From Fictibacillus nanhaiensis (GTDB lineage: Bacteria > Bacillota > Bacilli > Bacillales > Fictibacillaceae): DNA of 64,000 bases. The stretch lies in contig JAEACG010000007.1 in the NCBI GenBank assembly GCA_016401345.1, positions 63,147-127,146 on the forward strand. Reading direction: 5' to 3'. Under the pieces are notes generated by a model. That model had not been told where the DNA came from. It saw only the letters and a list, made by a program, of their open reading frames with translations, and did no database searches. A program made the position numbers and the translations under genes. Shown here one piece after another: positions 52,243 through 60,707 of this stretch (its first letter is position 1; each line of letters begins with the position of its first letter).

Positions 52243-52659
52243 TTAATCATATATAACATTTTTACCTTGTTCAGTTAAAGTCTTCAAGTGAGTAAGCATG
52301 TGATTGATTTCTTGATCTGAATGTCTTTCCCATGATTTTAATTCAGCTATGATTCTCAAAGGCGATTTAGATCTGTAGGATCTTGTTGGGTTACCGGGGA
52401 ATCTTTTATCGGTCACGTTCGGATCATTTTCAAATTCACCTAGTGGTTCTACGATATAGATTCTCTCTTTCGATTGAGATTTTGCTAATTCAGCTCCCCA
52501 TTTAGCAGCATCTAATGTAGCGGTAAAATAAATATAGTTAGATTTTTTGTCTTGGTAATTTGATTGGTATAACGGTTCTAATTGGTCTCCAATTTTCAGC
52601 TCTGCTTCAGTACCATGAAAGAAAGGACCTTTATCTAATACTTCTTTTTTATCATTCAT
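52243..52659 (-). CDS. arr: NAD-dependent rifampin ADP-ribosyltransferase (Arr)
   Basis: 138 residues, the size of Arr. It begins DKGPFFHGTEAELKIGDQL and holds SNYIYFTATLDAAKWGAELA and GNPTRSYRSKSPLRI, the Arr signatures that form the NAD cleft. It moves ADP-ribose from NAD to the hydroxyl at C23 of rifampin, inactivating it. GAGGTGTCTATGG precedes the ATG. No rifamycin-associated promoter element could be identified by eye. Confidence 0.92.
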   Translation of the reverse strand: MNDKKEVLDKGPFFHGTEAELKIGDQLEPLYQSNYQDKKSNYIYFTATLDAAKWGAELAKSQSKERIYIVEPLGEFENDPNVTDKRFPGNPTRSYRSKSPLRIIAELKSWERHSDQEINHMLTHLKTLTEQGKNVIYD

Positions 52660-52852
52660 CCATAGACACCTCTAACTTTTTTAATTTGTTTACAACAGTA
52701 TATGGGTAAATACCTAGAAAGAGTAGTCTATTAATTATCTAGCATTCGGAGTATAATTAAAGTAGAAGGAGTGATATTGCGTTTTTAAGATGCCCACTAG
52801 TATTACTCTTCTTAGAGAATTCACGTTTCTACAGAATAAATACATAAAATAA

Positions 52853-52886
52853 AAAACATAGGAAGCATATAATCTTCCTATGTTTT
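52853..52886 (-). terminator. Terminator of the 49-residue gene
   Basis: AAAACATAGGAAG and CTTCCTATGTTTT pair exactly around CATATAAT. Closely related to the hairpin after the dead paralogue at 47122. Confidence 0.85.
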
Positions 52887-52894
52887 CATTCCTA

Positions 52895-53044
52895 TTATTT
52901 ATCTGTTTGTTTTTGCTTCTTTTTCAAAAACTCCGTGCGTAGTTTTTCAAGATGCTTCTTTTTATCAAATCTGGCAGGCGTCTGTTTCTCATGAAACTTT
53001 GTCACCGCTACCTGAGCTTTGTCATCCAATTGATATCTTCCCAA
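52895..53044 (-). CDS. Small basic hypothetical protein, 49 residues
   Basis: A protein too short for a standard scan: a Gly-Arg-Tyr start, then DDKAQVAVTKFHEKQTPARF and a Lys-rich helix KKKHLEKLRTEFLKKKQKQ. The start is TTG at 53044 after GTAGGTG; the aligned dead paralogue at 47165 has ATG at that spot, which supports it. No family known to me. The paralogue and the shared terminator show that the gene is a mobile or duplicated unit, or at least was copied locally. Confidence 0.65.
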   Translation of the reverse strand: MGRYQLDDKAQVAVTKFHEKQTPARFDKKKHLEKLRTEFLKKKQKQTDK

Positions 53045-53180
53045 AATGTTCACCTACTTTTTCATCTTCAATCATCATATATACTATACCTTAGTTTGCT
53101 AAAAGAAACCTTATAATTATTTGGAAAAAATCAACTACGAAAGATTATTGTGTCATCATTGAATATCAGATCTACCCTAT

Positions 53181-53555
53181 TTATTTATTGTATTTAAAAT
53201 AATGCACAGGACGAATTTCTATGCGCCAGCCAAACTGTTCACCTTTGCTCACTTGAGTTGTTGGATGTAAAGAAGCAAGTTGGATTGCCTCATCCATGTT
53301 TTCTGCCTCAAAAATAAAAATACTTCCTATCATTTCTTTAGTTTCTGTAAATGGCCCATCAGTTACTATTATCTTGCCGTCTACACGGCGCAAGCTTTTA
53401 GACTCTGTGTCAAGACCGGCATCAAGCAAAACCTCACCGCTATTATAAAAATTCTCAATGTGTGGTTGACATTCATTCATAATGGCTTCAATCTCTGCCC
53501 TTGGACGTGCATCCATCTTTTCAGGGTTGTAATAGCCCATACATAAAAATATCAT
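53181..53555 (-). CDS. YciI/DGPF-domain protein
   Basis: 124 residues. The DGPF family block is TDGPFTETKEMIGSIFIFEA, with a late FGWRIEIRPVHYF strand. Homologues appear beside sigma factors as small ferredoxin-like proteins; none lies here. A GGAGAGAGGATC site stands before the ATG at 53555; an earlier in-frame codon lacks a site. Confidence 0.86.
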   Translation of the reverse strand: MIFLCMGYYNPEKMDARPRAEIEAIMNECQPHIENFYNSGEVLLDAGLDTESKSLRRVDGKIIVTDGPFTETKEMIGSIFIFEAENMDEAIQLASLHPTTQVSKGEQFGWRIEIRPVHYFKYNK

Positions 53556-53673
53556 GATCCTCTCTCCTCGATTACTCAAATTTTGTATACACTCATACGA
53601 CGATCAACAATCTGTATAATCGACAAGATGTTAAAATTTTTTAAAAAACCTTTAATCTCTTATTTCAATAAAA

Positions 53674-53707
53674 AAGAGCGCATTCCTTTAGTTAAAGAAA
53701 TGCACTT
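53674..53707 (-). terminator. Terminator of the second AbrB-like gene
   Basis: Minus strand: AAGTGCATTTCTTT pairs with AAAGGAATGCGCTT with two mismatches, then TTTTTATTG. Similar to the hairpins at 6906 and 44792. Confidence 0.7.
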
Positions 53708-53740
53708 GATTGCAGAGATTTTTTAATGGAGGCTTTCTTT

Positions 53741-54028
53741 TTATTTTGGAGCCAATATAATTCTTTCATCTTTCTGTTCAATAATGATCTGAAAGGTATT
53801 ACAGATCAACTTCTGCCTTAATGCGTAAGGAATGGTAAGATATCCTTTATTGGAAATTATCTGTTTAAATTCTCTTTTTGAAGACTTATCAATGACAAGG
53901 ATAGAATCATGATAACAATCGATTCCTATCTCTAAACCATTATGAATGTTAAACTCTTCTCTCCAGATAACCGGTATGTACAGGTATCCTTTCTTATTTT
54001 CATAGACCTTATTTGTGTATATAACCAA
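53741..54028 (-). CDS. Tandem AbrB-like DNA-binding protein (paralogue of 17379)
   Basis: 95 residues, same layout as the gene at 17379: ENKKGYLYIPVIWREEFNIH in the first half and ISNKGYLTIPYALRQKLICN in the second, ending ILAPK. Start TTG at 54028 after GGGGGTGTCATC. A truncated HTH gene lies just upstream (54065-54220). The pair of genes may have been a functional unit once. Confidence 0.72.
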   Translation of the reverse strand: MVIYTNKVYENKKGYLYIPVIWREEFNIHNGLEIGIDCYHDSILVIDKSSKREFKQIISNKGYLTIPYALRQKLICNTFQIIIEQKDERIILAPK

Positions 54029-54064
54029 GATGACACCCCCGTGATTCCTGAAAACCATCATACT

Positions 54065-54220
54065 TCATTTCACTACAGCAGTGAATGGGTCATGAGAATC
54101 AATGTATCGATACACCGTCCTAATATTGAGCTCTAACTTCTCTGAGATTTGTTTGGCAGTGACTTTTTCACCTGACCGAAGCATCCATAAAACGGCTAGC
54201 ATATTGTCGATTTTAGGCAT
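54065..54220 (-). pseudogene. Truncated HTH (YafY/WYL-type) regulator
   Basis: MPKIDNMLAVLWMLRSGEKV, then TAKQISEKLELNIRTVYRYI and a break: after YRYID the frame reads SHDPFTAVVK and stops. In intact YafY-type regulators that HTH is followed by a long WYL domain. So only the N-terminal winged helix remains, 51 residues. GGAGTTTTCTT precedes the ATG. It probably cannot sense a ligand, though it might still bind DNA. Confidence 0.7.
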
Positions 54221-54379
54221 AAGAAAACTCCACTTCTTCATAAATCATATTCTATAGATCCAATCTCTAGTATAGCTCATCACAAAAGAATATTTTCTGT
54301 ATTTAGTGTTCATTTTTAGTGTGATTTTTACATTATTAAGATTACCAATATACCTTTAACAGAGCTTAATAATAAAGAA

Positions 54380-54411
54380 GAGTTTGCAGACATATAGGTG
54401 TCTGCAAACTC
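54380..54411 (-). terminator. Terminator of the SDR gene
   Basis: GAGTTTGCAGACA and TGTCTGCAAACTC are exact complements around TATAGG, 26 bases past the stop. Confidence 0.85.
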
Positions 54412-54436
54412 ACAGAATTACTTTTAGTTATAGAAA

Positions 54437-55231
54437 TTAAAAAATAGTTGGTACCATTCCCCCATCAATACGTATGGGAGCTCCTTTAAACGCGGATGCA
54501 TAGGGACTGCATACAAATGTAGTTAATCTACCTATTTCAGAAGGTCTGATAAATCGCTGAATTTCAGATTGAGGTAGGTTTGTAGTCATAAATTCTTTCT
54601 CTTTCTCTGAAAAATTCATGTCTTCATTTGGGTAGATCCCTTCAATGATTTGATATACATTTTCAGAGAGCGTTGGTCCTGGCATGATTGTATTAACTGT
54701 TACTTCTGTTCCTTTTGTTAATTTAGATAAGCTTTTTGACAATGATAATAGCATTGATTTTGTTGTACAATACTGAGGCATTTGTCCTGAAGGCATCATT
54801 GCTTCTTCACTCGCAATGAAGATAATGCGGCCATAATCATTGTTCAGCATTTTAGGTAAATAAAATTTAGATAATCCATTTGCAGCAAGAAAATTAGTGC
54901 GGAAATATTTTTCCCATACTTCATCGTCTACATCCTCATATTGCATGATTTCATAAATCCCCATATTGTTAACCAAAATATCAATATTGGGATATTTTTC
55001 AAACAAAGCTTCTCTCTGTTGAATATCCACTAAATCAGCTGTAGCATTTTGAGGAGATGTAGCTGGGAAATCTGATTTAATTTCATTTACAACTCGTTCT
55101 ACCTCTTCATAGTTTCGTCCATTAATTAGTACATGAACACCTTCTCTAGCAAGTTCAATGGCAATTGCTTTACCGATCCCTTTCGTTGACCCAGTAACTA
55201 ATGCTGTTTTATTGTGTAATTTCATATCCAC
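54437..55231 (-). CDS. Short-chain dehydrogenase/reductase (SDR)
   Basis: 264 residues. The cofactor loop is TALVTGSTKGIGKAIAI (T-G-x3-G-I-G), the NNMG motif appears as ILVNNMGIYEI, and the catalytic Y-x3-K is in MPQYCTTKSMLLSLS, with a Ser in FIASEEAMMPSG. It reduces or oxidises a carbonyl using NAD(P). The start is GTG at 55231, 9 bases after GGGGAG. A gene for an AraC-type regulator follows upstream, perhaps controlling it. Confidence 0.9.
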   Translation of the reverse strand: MDMKLHNKTALVTGSTKGIGKAIAIELAREGVHVLINGRNYEEVERVVNEIKSDFPATSPQNATADLVDIQQREALFEKYPNIDILVNNMGIYEIMQYEDVDDEVWEKYFRTNFLAANGLSKFYLPKMLNNDYGRIIFIASEEAMMPSGQMPQYCTTKSMLLSLSKSLSKLTKGTEVTVNTIMPGPTLSENVYQIIEGIYPNEDMNFSEKEKEFMTTNLPQSEIQRFIRPSEIGRLTTFVCSPYASAFKGAPIRIDGGMVPTIF

Positions 55232-55289
55232 AATTCATTTCTCCCCTGTTTTTACTTCGTGTGATAAATTATATTCTTAAAGATAGTGC

Positions 55290-56303
55290 CTATTTTAACG
55301 AGTGTGTACCTAGATGTTCATTACGCCAATTTGAAGGAGTATCACCTTCCCAAAGGCGAAAGGCACGGTAGAACGAGTTCTGGTCTTCATATCCAATCAG
55401 GAATGCCACTTCCTTAATATCGAGCGAGGGATCTGCCAAGTACTCTCTTGCCTGCTCGTGTCGCACTTGTATCAACAGATGCTTGAAGTTCGTCCCTTCT
55501 TCAGTAAGCCTGCGCTGCAAGGTACGATCGCTCATCCCCAATTCGCTAGCGACAGTCTGAATGTCAGGACGCCCTCCTGTTAAGCTCCGTTTCGTAATCC
55601 ACTTAACCATCTCGGTGATTGAGCGACTGCGTTGCTGCTCGTTCAACGATTGGTCCAGTACGGGAGTCAGAATCTCCAATAACTCCGAGTTGTAAGAAGC
55701 AAAAGGAAGATCTAGATCTTCTCTATGTAACTTCAACCTGTTACAATTTGCACCGATCTGAATACGGCAGCCAAAGTAAGCTTCAAGTACCTGTACATCG
55801 CCCATAGCTTGTGTAAATTCGACGGACCTCGGCGTTAATGGTTTACCAGTGCCGCGGCGTCCTAGCTCCAGAAGAAATGCTAGCGTAAGACCAACCAGCA
55901 GGGGCGGACCAGGTTGATCGATATCCAACCAATCCAATTCGATTGTACAGTTCTCACCTTCCTCGATGATACGTAAACTTTCAGGGGGGCAAAGTTGTTT
56001 GTACCTGGCCATTCGCTTTAGAGCGTCACGGTAGTCACGAGCGTGGTAAGTAGCTAATACGCTAGGTGGGTAATGCGCTGTTTCAAAACCGCTCATAAGC
56101 TCGATAATTCCTTTTGCATTGTCATCAATGAGATCGGAATAAGCTTGCCAGATCGCCAAATATTGGGCGGTGGTGACATCTGGTTCAGTAATAATGGTGA
56201 GCGGAAGTAGTGCTTTTCTAACCACATCGTGGGAGGCAATCCCCAATTGATTTAATCCTGTCCAAAATCCTGCCGGGATTTTTATTCGAGAATGAGACGT
56301 CAT
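55290..56303 (-). CDS. AraC-family regulator with an arabinose-binding-type N domain
   Basis: 337 residues. The N-terminal 200 residues look like the PF12625 domain seen in OruR/FtrA-like proteins of Proteobacteria; the C-terminal double HTH is AIASELGMSDRTLQRRLTEE-like (VASELGMSDRTLQRRLTEEG) and DIKEVAFLIGYEDQNSFYRA with the RLWEGDTPSNWR tail. The DNA looks GC-richer than the AT-rich SDR gene beside it. It likely activates the neighbouring SDR gene in response to a small ligand; this is an inference from position. Start ATG at 56303 after AGGGAGGACCTATATGT. Confidence 0.85.
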   Translation of the reverse strand: MTSHSRIKIPAGFWTGLNQLGIASHDVVRKALLPLTIITEPDVTTAQYLAIWQAYSDLIDDNAKGIIELMSGFETAHYPPSVLATYHARDYRDALKRMARYKQLCPPESLRIIEEGENCTIELDWLDIDQPGPPLLVGLTLAFLLELGRRGTGKPLTPRSVEFTQAMGDVQVLEAYFGCRIQIGANCNRLKLHREDLDLPFASYNSELLEILTPVLDQSLNEQQRSRSITEMVKWITKRSLTGGRPDIQTVASELGMSDRTLQRRLTEEGTNFKHLLIQVRHEQAREYLADPSLDIKEVAFLIGYEDQNSFYRAFRLWEGDTPSNWRNEHLGTHSLK

Positions 56304-56622
56304 ACATATAGGTCCTCCCTATTACTATTTACACAATCACTATTATTGGATATGACTAGCAGTACAGTTAATACATTACCTATCCAATGTCACTCTGTAA
56401 CTAGCAAAGAACGACATTTTACTTGCTGATTACGTCGAATAAGTAGTGTTAGTATTATGTAGGATAACTTCCGTTGTATAGACTCCATAAAAACACCACA
56501 CCCATTAGAGTTTTTATTATTAACCTTTTCAACAAATAGTAAGTTCTTAAAATCTTAAATGATAAATGTTGGACCTTTAAAGCCTTCAACCCTTTCTTCT
56601 GACTCATTGACTTTCTTTCAAC
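56304..56622. other. Gene-free interval
   Basis: About 320 AT-rich bases between the AraC-family and Gfo/Idh/MocA genes. No open frame with a ribosome site, no clear repeat; possible promoter of the AraC-type gene only. Confidence 0.5.
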
Positions 56623-57615
56623 CTAAACCAATTCAGCTAGGATATGATCACAGAGTAGCATCGTACGAACATTATCACGTCCACTCGAACATGCTTCTCT
56701 ATCATTTTGACAACTCTCTATAAAATGAGCCATTTCTCCAACAAAACCACGCAAATAAAGATCCCTGTAACCTCCAGACATGGGAGATGCTGAAGGTGTA
56801 TATACGGTATCATTCTCTGCAAGTGATTTCCAAGGTAGCTGGTCAAAAGACTGGGATTTATGGACAGTAAGTGTATGTACTTCATCTGCAATCGCAAATC
56901 CGTTATCGAATGTTACTGTCACATTTTCGCTTTCCCTAGACCAAGCTGTCATTCCTGTAAAATAAAGACTACCCACGACTCCATTTTCAAATTTTAATGA
57001 AATACTCTGAGAGATAAATTCACTGTTACTGTTTTTAAAACCGGATATTTGAACAACTTCACCAAACAAAAAGCGGACTAGATCAACTATATGTATAGCA
57101 GCGAGCTTCAAAAACTGCTCATCGTCTTTACAAAACGGGGTGCTGTCTACAGCAAATCTTGCTTGAAAAGAGCGAGCTTGTCCAAGGTTACCACTATTGA
57201 TTAATTCTTTTAACTTCTGATAACAGGGCGCATAACGTTTCATAAATCCTACCATTAATATGACCCCTGCTTCCTCAGCAGCATTCGCGATTTCCTCAGC
57301 TTCATCAGCATTCATACCAAGAGGTTTATCCACATAAACATTTTTCCCCGCTCTAATACAGTCCATGACTAAAGAGAAATGATCTTCAGGTTGAGCAACT
57401 ACTACAACGCCATCACACTCTTCAGAATTGAGCATAACTTTATAATCATCATACGGTGTTCCATTGCTTCCGAAGCGTCGAAGTGCATCTTTCGAACGAT
57501 TAAGATTTCTTGTAGAAATGGCTTGAATTTCAGCTCCAGCTTCAATAGCAGATGGATAAATATTTGTAGATGCATGGAACCCCGCACCTATAAAACAAAG
57601 GTTAGCTTTCTTCAC
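56623..57615 (-). CDS. Gfo/Idh/MocA-family oxidoreductase
   Basis: 330 residues. N-terminal Rossmann fold NLCFIGAGFHASTNIYPSAI (G-x-G-x2-A variant), the family EKP-like motif as VYVDKPLGMNADEAEEIANA (K in DKP), then the catalytic-domain segment LAAIHIVDLVRFLFGEV, with His near the active site. It should use NAD(P) on a sugar or polyol substrate. Site AAAGAGGAGTAAGAAAAGT precedes the ATG. Single gene. Confidence 0.88.
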   Translation of the reverse strand: MKKANLCFIGAGFHASTNIYPSAIEAGAEIQAISTRNLNRSKDALRRFGSNGTPYDDYKVMLNSEECDGVVVVAQPEDHFSLVMDCIRAGKNVYVDKPLGMNADEAEEIANAAEEAGVILMVGFMKRYAPCYQKLKELINSGNLGQARSFQARFAVDSTPFCKDDEQFLKLAAIHIVDLVRFLFGEVVQISGFKNSNSEFISQSISLKFENGVVGSLYFTGMTAWSRESENVTVTFDNGFAIADEVHTLTVHKSQSFDQLPWKSLAENDTVYTPSASPMSGGYRDLYLRGFVGEMAHFIESCQNDREACSSGRDNVRTMLLCDHILAELV

Positions 57616-57780
57616 TTTTCTTACTCCTCTTTATTCAAATTTATATGAAATTTAATCTTACCAAAATAGGGTTATTCAGCACATAGTAGGGTATGCTCAT
57701 GTAAATTTAACACCTGTTCAATGAATTAAAAAACCACAAAACCTTACCCGTTTGTGAAGTAAACAGACATCGTAAACAAA

Positions 57781-58227
57781 TTATAAATCCTTCTTTATAA
57801 CGATTCTATTCTCATTTATGGTGTAGTTATTTTTGAGATAAAACGCTTCTGCAAGACCTCCATTAGCTGTTAATAAATAAAGGCTTGAAATGTCTCTTTT
57901 CTTTAATTCATCTTCTAAATACAGAAGAAGTTTCGAACCGTAACTTTTACCTTGGATCTGATTACTAATACAAAATTCAGCCAAATAAAAAGTGAACCCT
58001 GTATACGATTGTTTACTATTTCCGGCAATGAATCCTATTAAAGCATCGTTTTCATATAACAAATAGCCAAGACATTTAGGTGTATGCATTAAATCCGTTA
58101 GTCTTTCTTTAGCATCTCGATCTGTCCAGGTCTCATTCCATGGTTCTTTCTTAAAGAAATTTATATATAATTCAACACATTGTTCTATTCTATCAAATGT
58201 CATTGGTACAATTGTTTCAGTCATCAT
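57781..58227 (-). CDS. GNAT N-acetyltransferase
   Basis: 148 residues. The acetyl-CoA segment is AEFCISNQIQGKSYGSKLLL (Q-x-Q-G-K-x-Y-G-S), with LIGFIAGNSKQSYTGFTFYL before it and FYLKNNYTINEN after it. No close named relative; amide or antibiotic acetylation is possible. The start is the ATG at 58227 after GGGAGAGATT. First of a run of small accessory genes to 59.5 kb. Confidence 0.87.
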   Translation of the reverse strand: MMTETIVPMTFDRIEQCVELYINFFKKEPWNETWTDRDAKERLTDLMHTPKCLGYLLYENDALIGFIAGNSKQSYTGFTFYLAEFCISNQIQGKSYGSKLLLYLEDELKKRDISSLYLLTANGGLAEAFYLKNNYTINENRIVIKKDL

Positions 58228-58311
58228 AATCTCTCCCATTGACGATGTGTACATTTTATAACCTAATCAGAAATCCTTTTTGTACTCTTGAATCAATTAC
58301 AAATGCACCCA

Positions 58312-58671
58312 TTAATACAAAAAGCTCCCTTTAATATAGTAAACATAAGTTAAATAACTAATTATGACTAAGGAAATGGAGCTGAGATTTATTAAACTTG
58401 AATACCCCATATTTTTAAAAATAAGGTAGAGTAAATAGAATGAACATAGAATAATAAATTGTAAAATCAATGTTATATAAATATAAGCATGTAAAGACTC
58501 TCCAATCCCAATAAAAATCCCTGTACCCACTAAAAAAATGCCTGATAATCCAATTATCCCAACCATATTATTTAGAGTACTTCTTTTAAATTCTACTATT
58601 TGAGCTGGAATCAATGCTATTCCTAACACCATGAAACTTATCAAAATATGAAGTATGAATACTATCAACAT
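58312..58671 (-). CDS. Small membrane protein, four helices
   Basis: 119 residues with four hydrophobic stretches: LIVFILHILISFMVLGIALI, the segment VGIIGLSGIFLVGTGIFIGI, a third IYITLILQFIILCSFYLLYL and a last ISLVIISYLTYVYYI. It has few charges apart from KNM and EFKRS loops. Layout like DUF420/YozB-type proteins, but I cannot name it. A GGGGATATA start site precedes the ATG. Confidence 0.6.
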   Translation of the reverse strand: MLIVFILHILISFMVLGIALIPAQIVEFKRSTLNNMVGIIGLSGIFLVGTGIFIGIGESLHAYIYITLILQFIILCSFYLLYLIFKNMGYSSLINLSSISLVIISYLTYVYYIKGSFLY

Positions 58672-58751
58672 TATATCCCCTGTCTTCTTCCAAACATCAT
58701 TTTACATCCTAATTGACTCTTTAACATATCTTGATTTTTCAGGGATTTGTA

Positions 58752-58877
58752 CTATCGATATCCTTTTATCCCGTTTTCAAATACAGCATTATCGTTATTT
58801 ATTAAACAATGCAGTGTTTCATGTAAAGCAAATGGACTCTTAAAAAATGTAACATGCATAGATATCTCTGAACCGTC
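58752..58877 (-). pseudogene. C-terminal fragment of a second phosphotransferase copy
   Basis: GSEISMHVTFFKSPFALHET and the following LHCLINNDNAVFENGIKGY match the end of the phosphotransferase gene at 47765 (GSEIAQRVTFYKSTFALQEA, LHGLINNDKRAFENGIKEY). The DNA lines up over about 120 bases with scattered changes. No N-terminal part is seen, and the next gene begins only a few bases upstream. It is the remnant of a duplication. Confidence 0.7.
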
Positions 58878-58887
58878 CTTCTTATCA

Positions 58888-59451
58888 TTACATTTTTGAG
58901 TAATCATCTTGAAGAAGCCCATAGACAGCACAATCCTTATAATGATTCTTAGCATTGCGGATCATATGTTTAATTGTACCTTCGTGTTCCATTCCAACCT
59001 TTTCCATAATTCTTCCTGAGGCTGGGTTGTCAGTATTATGAGCTGCAGAAATTTTGTGGATATTCATATCCCTAAATCCAAATTCAATGACAGTTTTCAA
59101 TGCTTCAGTTCCATACCCTTTGTTCCACCATTGATAGCCCATCAAATAACCCACTTCACAATTTTCAGTTAACTGATCAAAATTGAATAAATCAATGGCT
59201 CCGATCAACTTACCGTTTTCTTTCAGTTCCATACCCCAATAACAAAATTCTTGAGAATCATAGTTACTTACGACTTCTTTTACTCTCTCAATTGTTTCAG
59301 ATAGAGACTTGTGTGCTCCTTTAATTAAATTATCCATTACGCGTTCGTCTGAAAGCCAATGGTCAAAAATACTTTCCGCATCTTCAAGTATTATTCTTCT
59401 TAAAATTAATCGATCCGTTTCTAATGTTGGTGTTCCTAAAAATTTTATCAC
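58888..59451 (-). CDS. GNAT N-acetyltransferase, RimJ/RimL type
   Basis: 187 residues. Strong GNAT pattern: LIGAIDLFNFDQLTENCEVG then YLMGYQWWNKGYGTEALKTV (acetyl-CoA loop) and INIHK-like NIHKISAAHNTDNPASGRIM, ending in KVGMEHEGTIKHMIRN. It is close to RimJ/RimL-type protein acetyltransferases. Start GTG at 59451 after AAGGTGAGCAA. Its 3' end lies next to the phosphotransferase fragment, which may have been lost by recombination there. Confidence 0.9.
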   Translation of the reverse strand: MIKFLGTPTLETDRLILRRIILEDAESIFDHWLSDERVMDNLIKGAHKSLSETIERVKEVVSNYDSQEFCYWGMELKENGKLIGAIDLFNFDQLTENCEVGYLMGYQWWNKGYGTEALKTVIEFGFRDMNIHKISAAHNTDNPASGRIMEKVGMEHEGTIKHMIRNAKNHYKDCAVYGLLQDDYSKM

Positions 59452-59592
59452 TTGCTCACCTTACCTAATCTTATCTATTTTATAATACGATTGCTGAATA
59501 ACGTAATAAGTTCAAGATGCTCATATTCAAATCCTTTCCTATTCAACGATCTGACTCTCAAAAACGAGAAAGTTTAACCTTTTCCATAGAAA

Positions 59593-59625
59593 AACACACT
59601 GTTTATTTGAGAATAACAGTGTGTT
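59593..59625 (-). terminator. Terminator of mapB
   Basis: AACACACTGTT and AACAGTGTGTT pair exactly around an 11-base loop; on the minus strand TTTTCTATGG follows. Confidence 0.8.
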
Positions 59626-59702
59626 GAGAGTGCAATTCTAGTTGTAAGCTAACATTTTAGAAAATCTTAAAATCATTTGAATTTAGAACTTCATTGCTTG
59701 AA

Positions 59703-60455
<753 letters not shown>

Positions 60456-60632
60456 TTATTATTTTTTATCATTATTCACTACATATTGTTTATAGTAACT
60501 CTACTTTCTCAAAAAATTATACGCATGTAAATTATTTGATACTCCCTTATACGCTTAATAACAAAAAGTACCTAGTGTTAGACGCGGATTTACTTACTGG
60601 CAGTTTCTACATTAAAATGACTATCAGTAAAG

Positions 60633-60682
60633 TTGACGATAGTCTAATTAGACCTTATTATAATATACAAGTCTAATTAGAC
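60633..60682 (+). promoter_or_regulatory. Promoter with two GTCTAATTAGAC operators
   Basis: TTGACG at 60633 and TATTAT at 60656 (17-base spacer) make a sigma-A promoter. The perfect 12-base palindrome GTCTAATTAGAC occurs at 60642-60653, inside the spacer, and at 60671-60682, just past the -10. Binding at either would block transcription. The downstream operon encodes a PadR-type regulator, the obvious candidate to bind them. Confidence 0.75.
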
Positions 60683-60707
60683 TATTATGTAAAGGAATGA
60701 AGATGAA

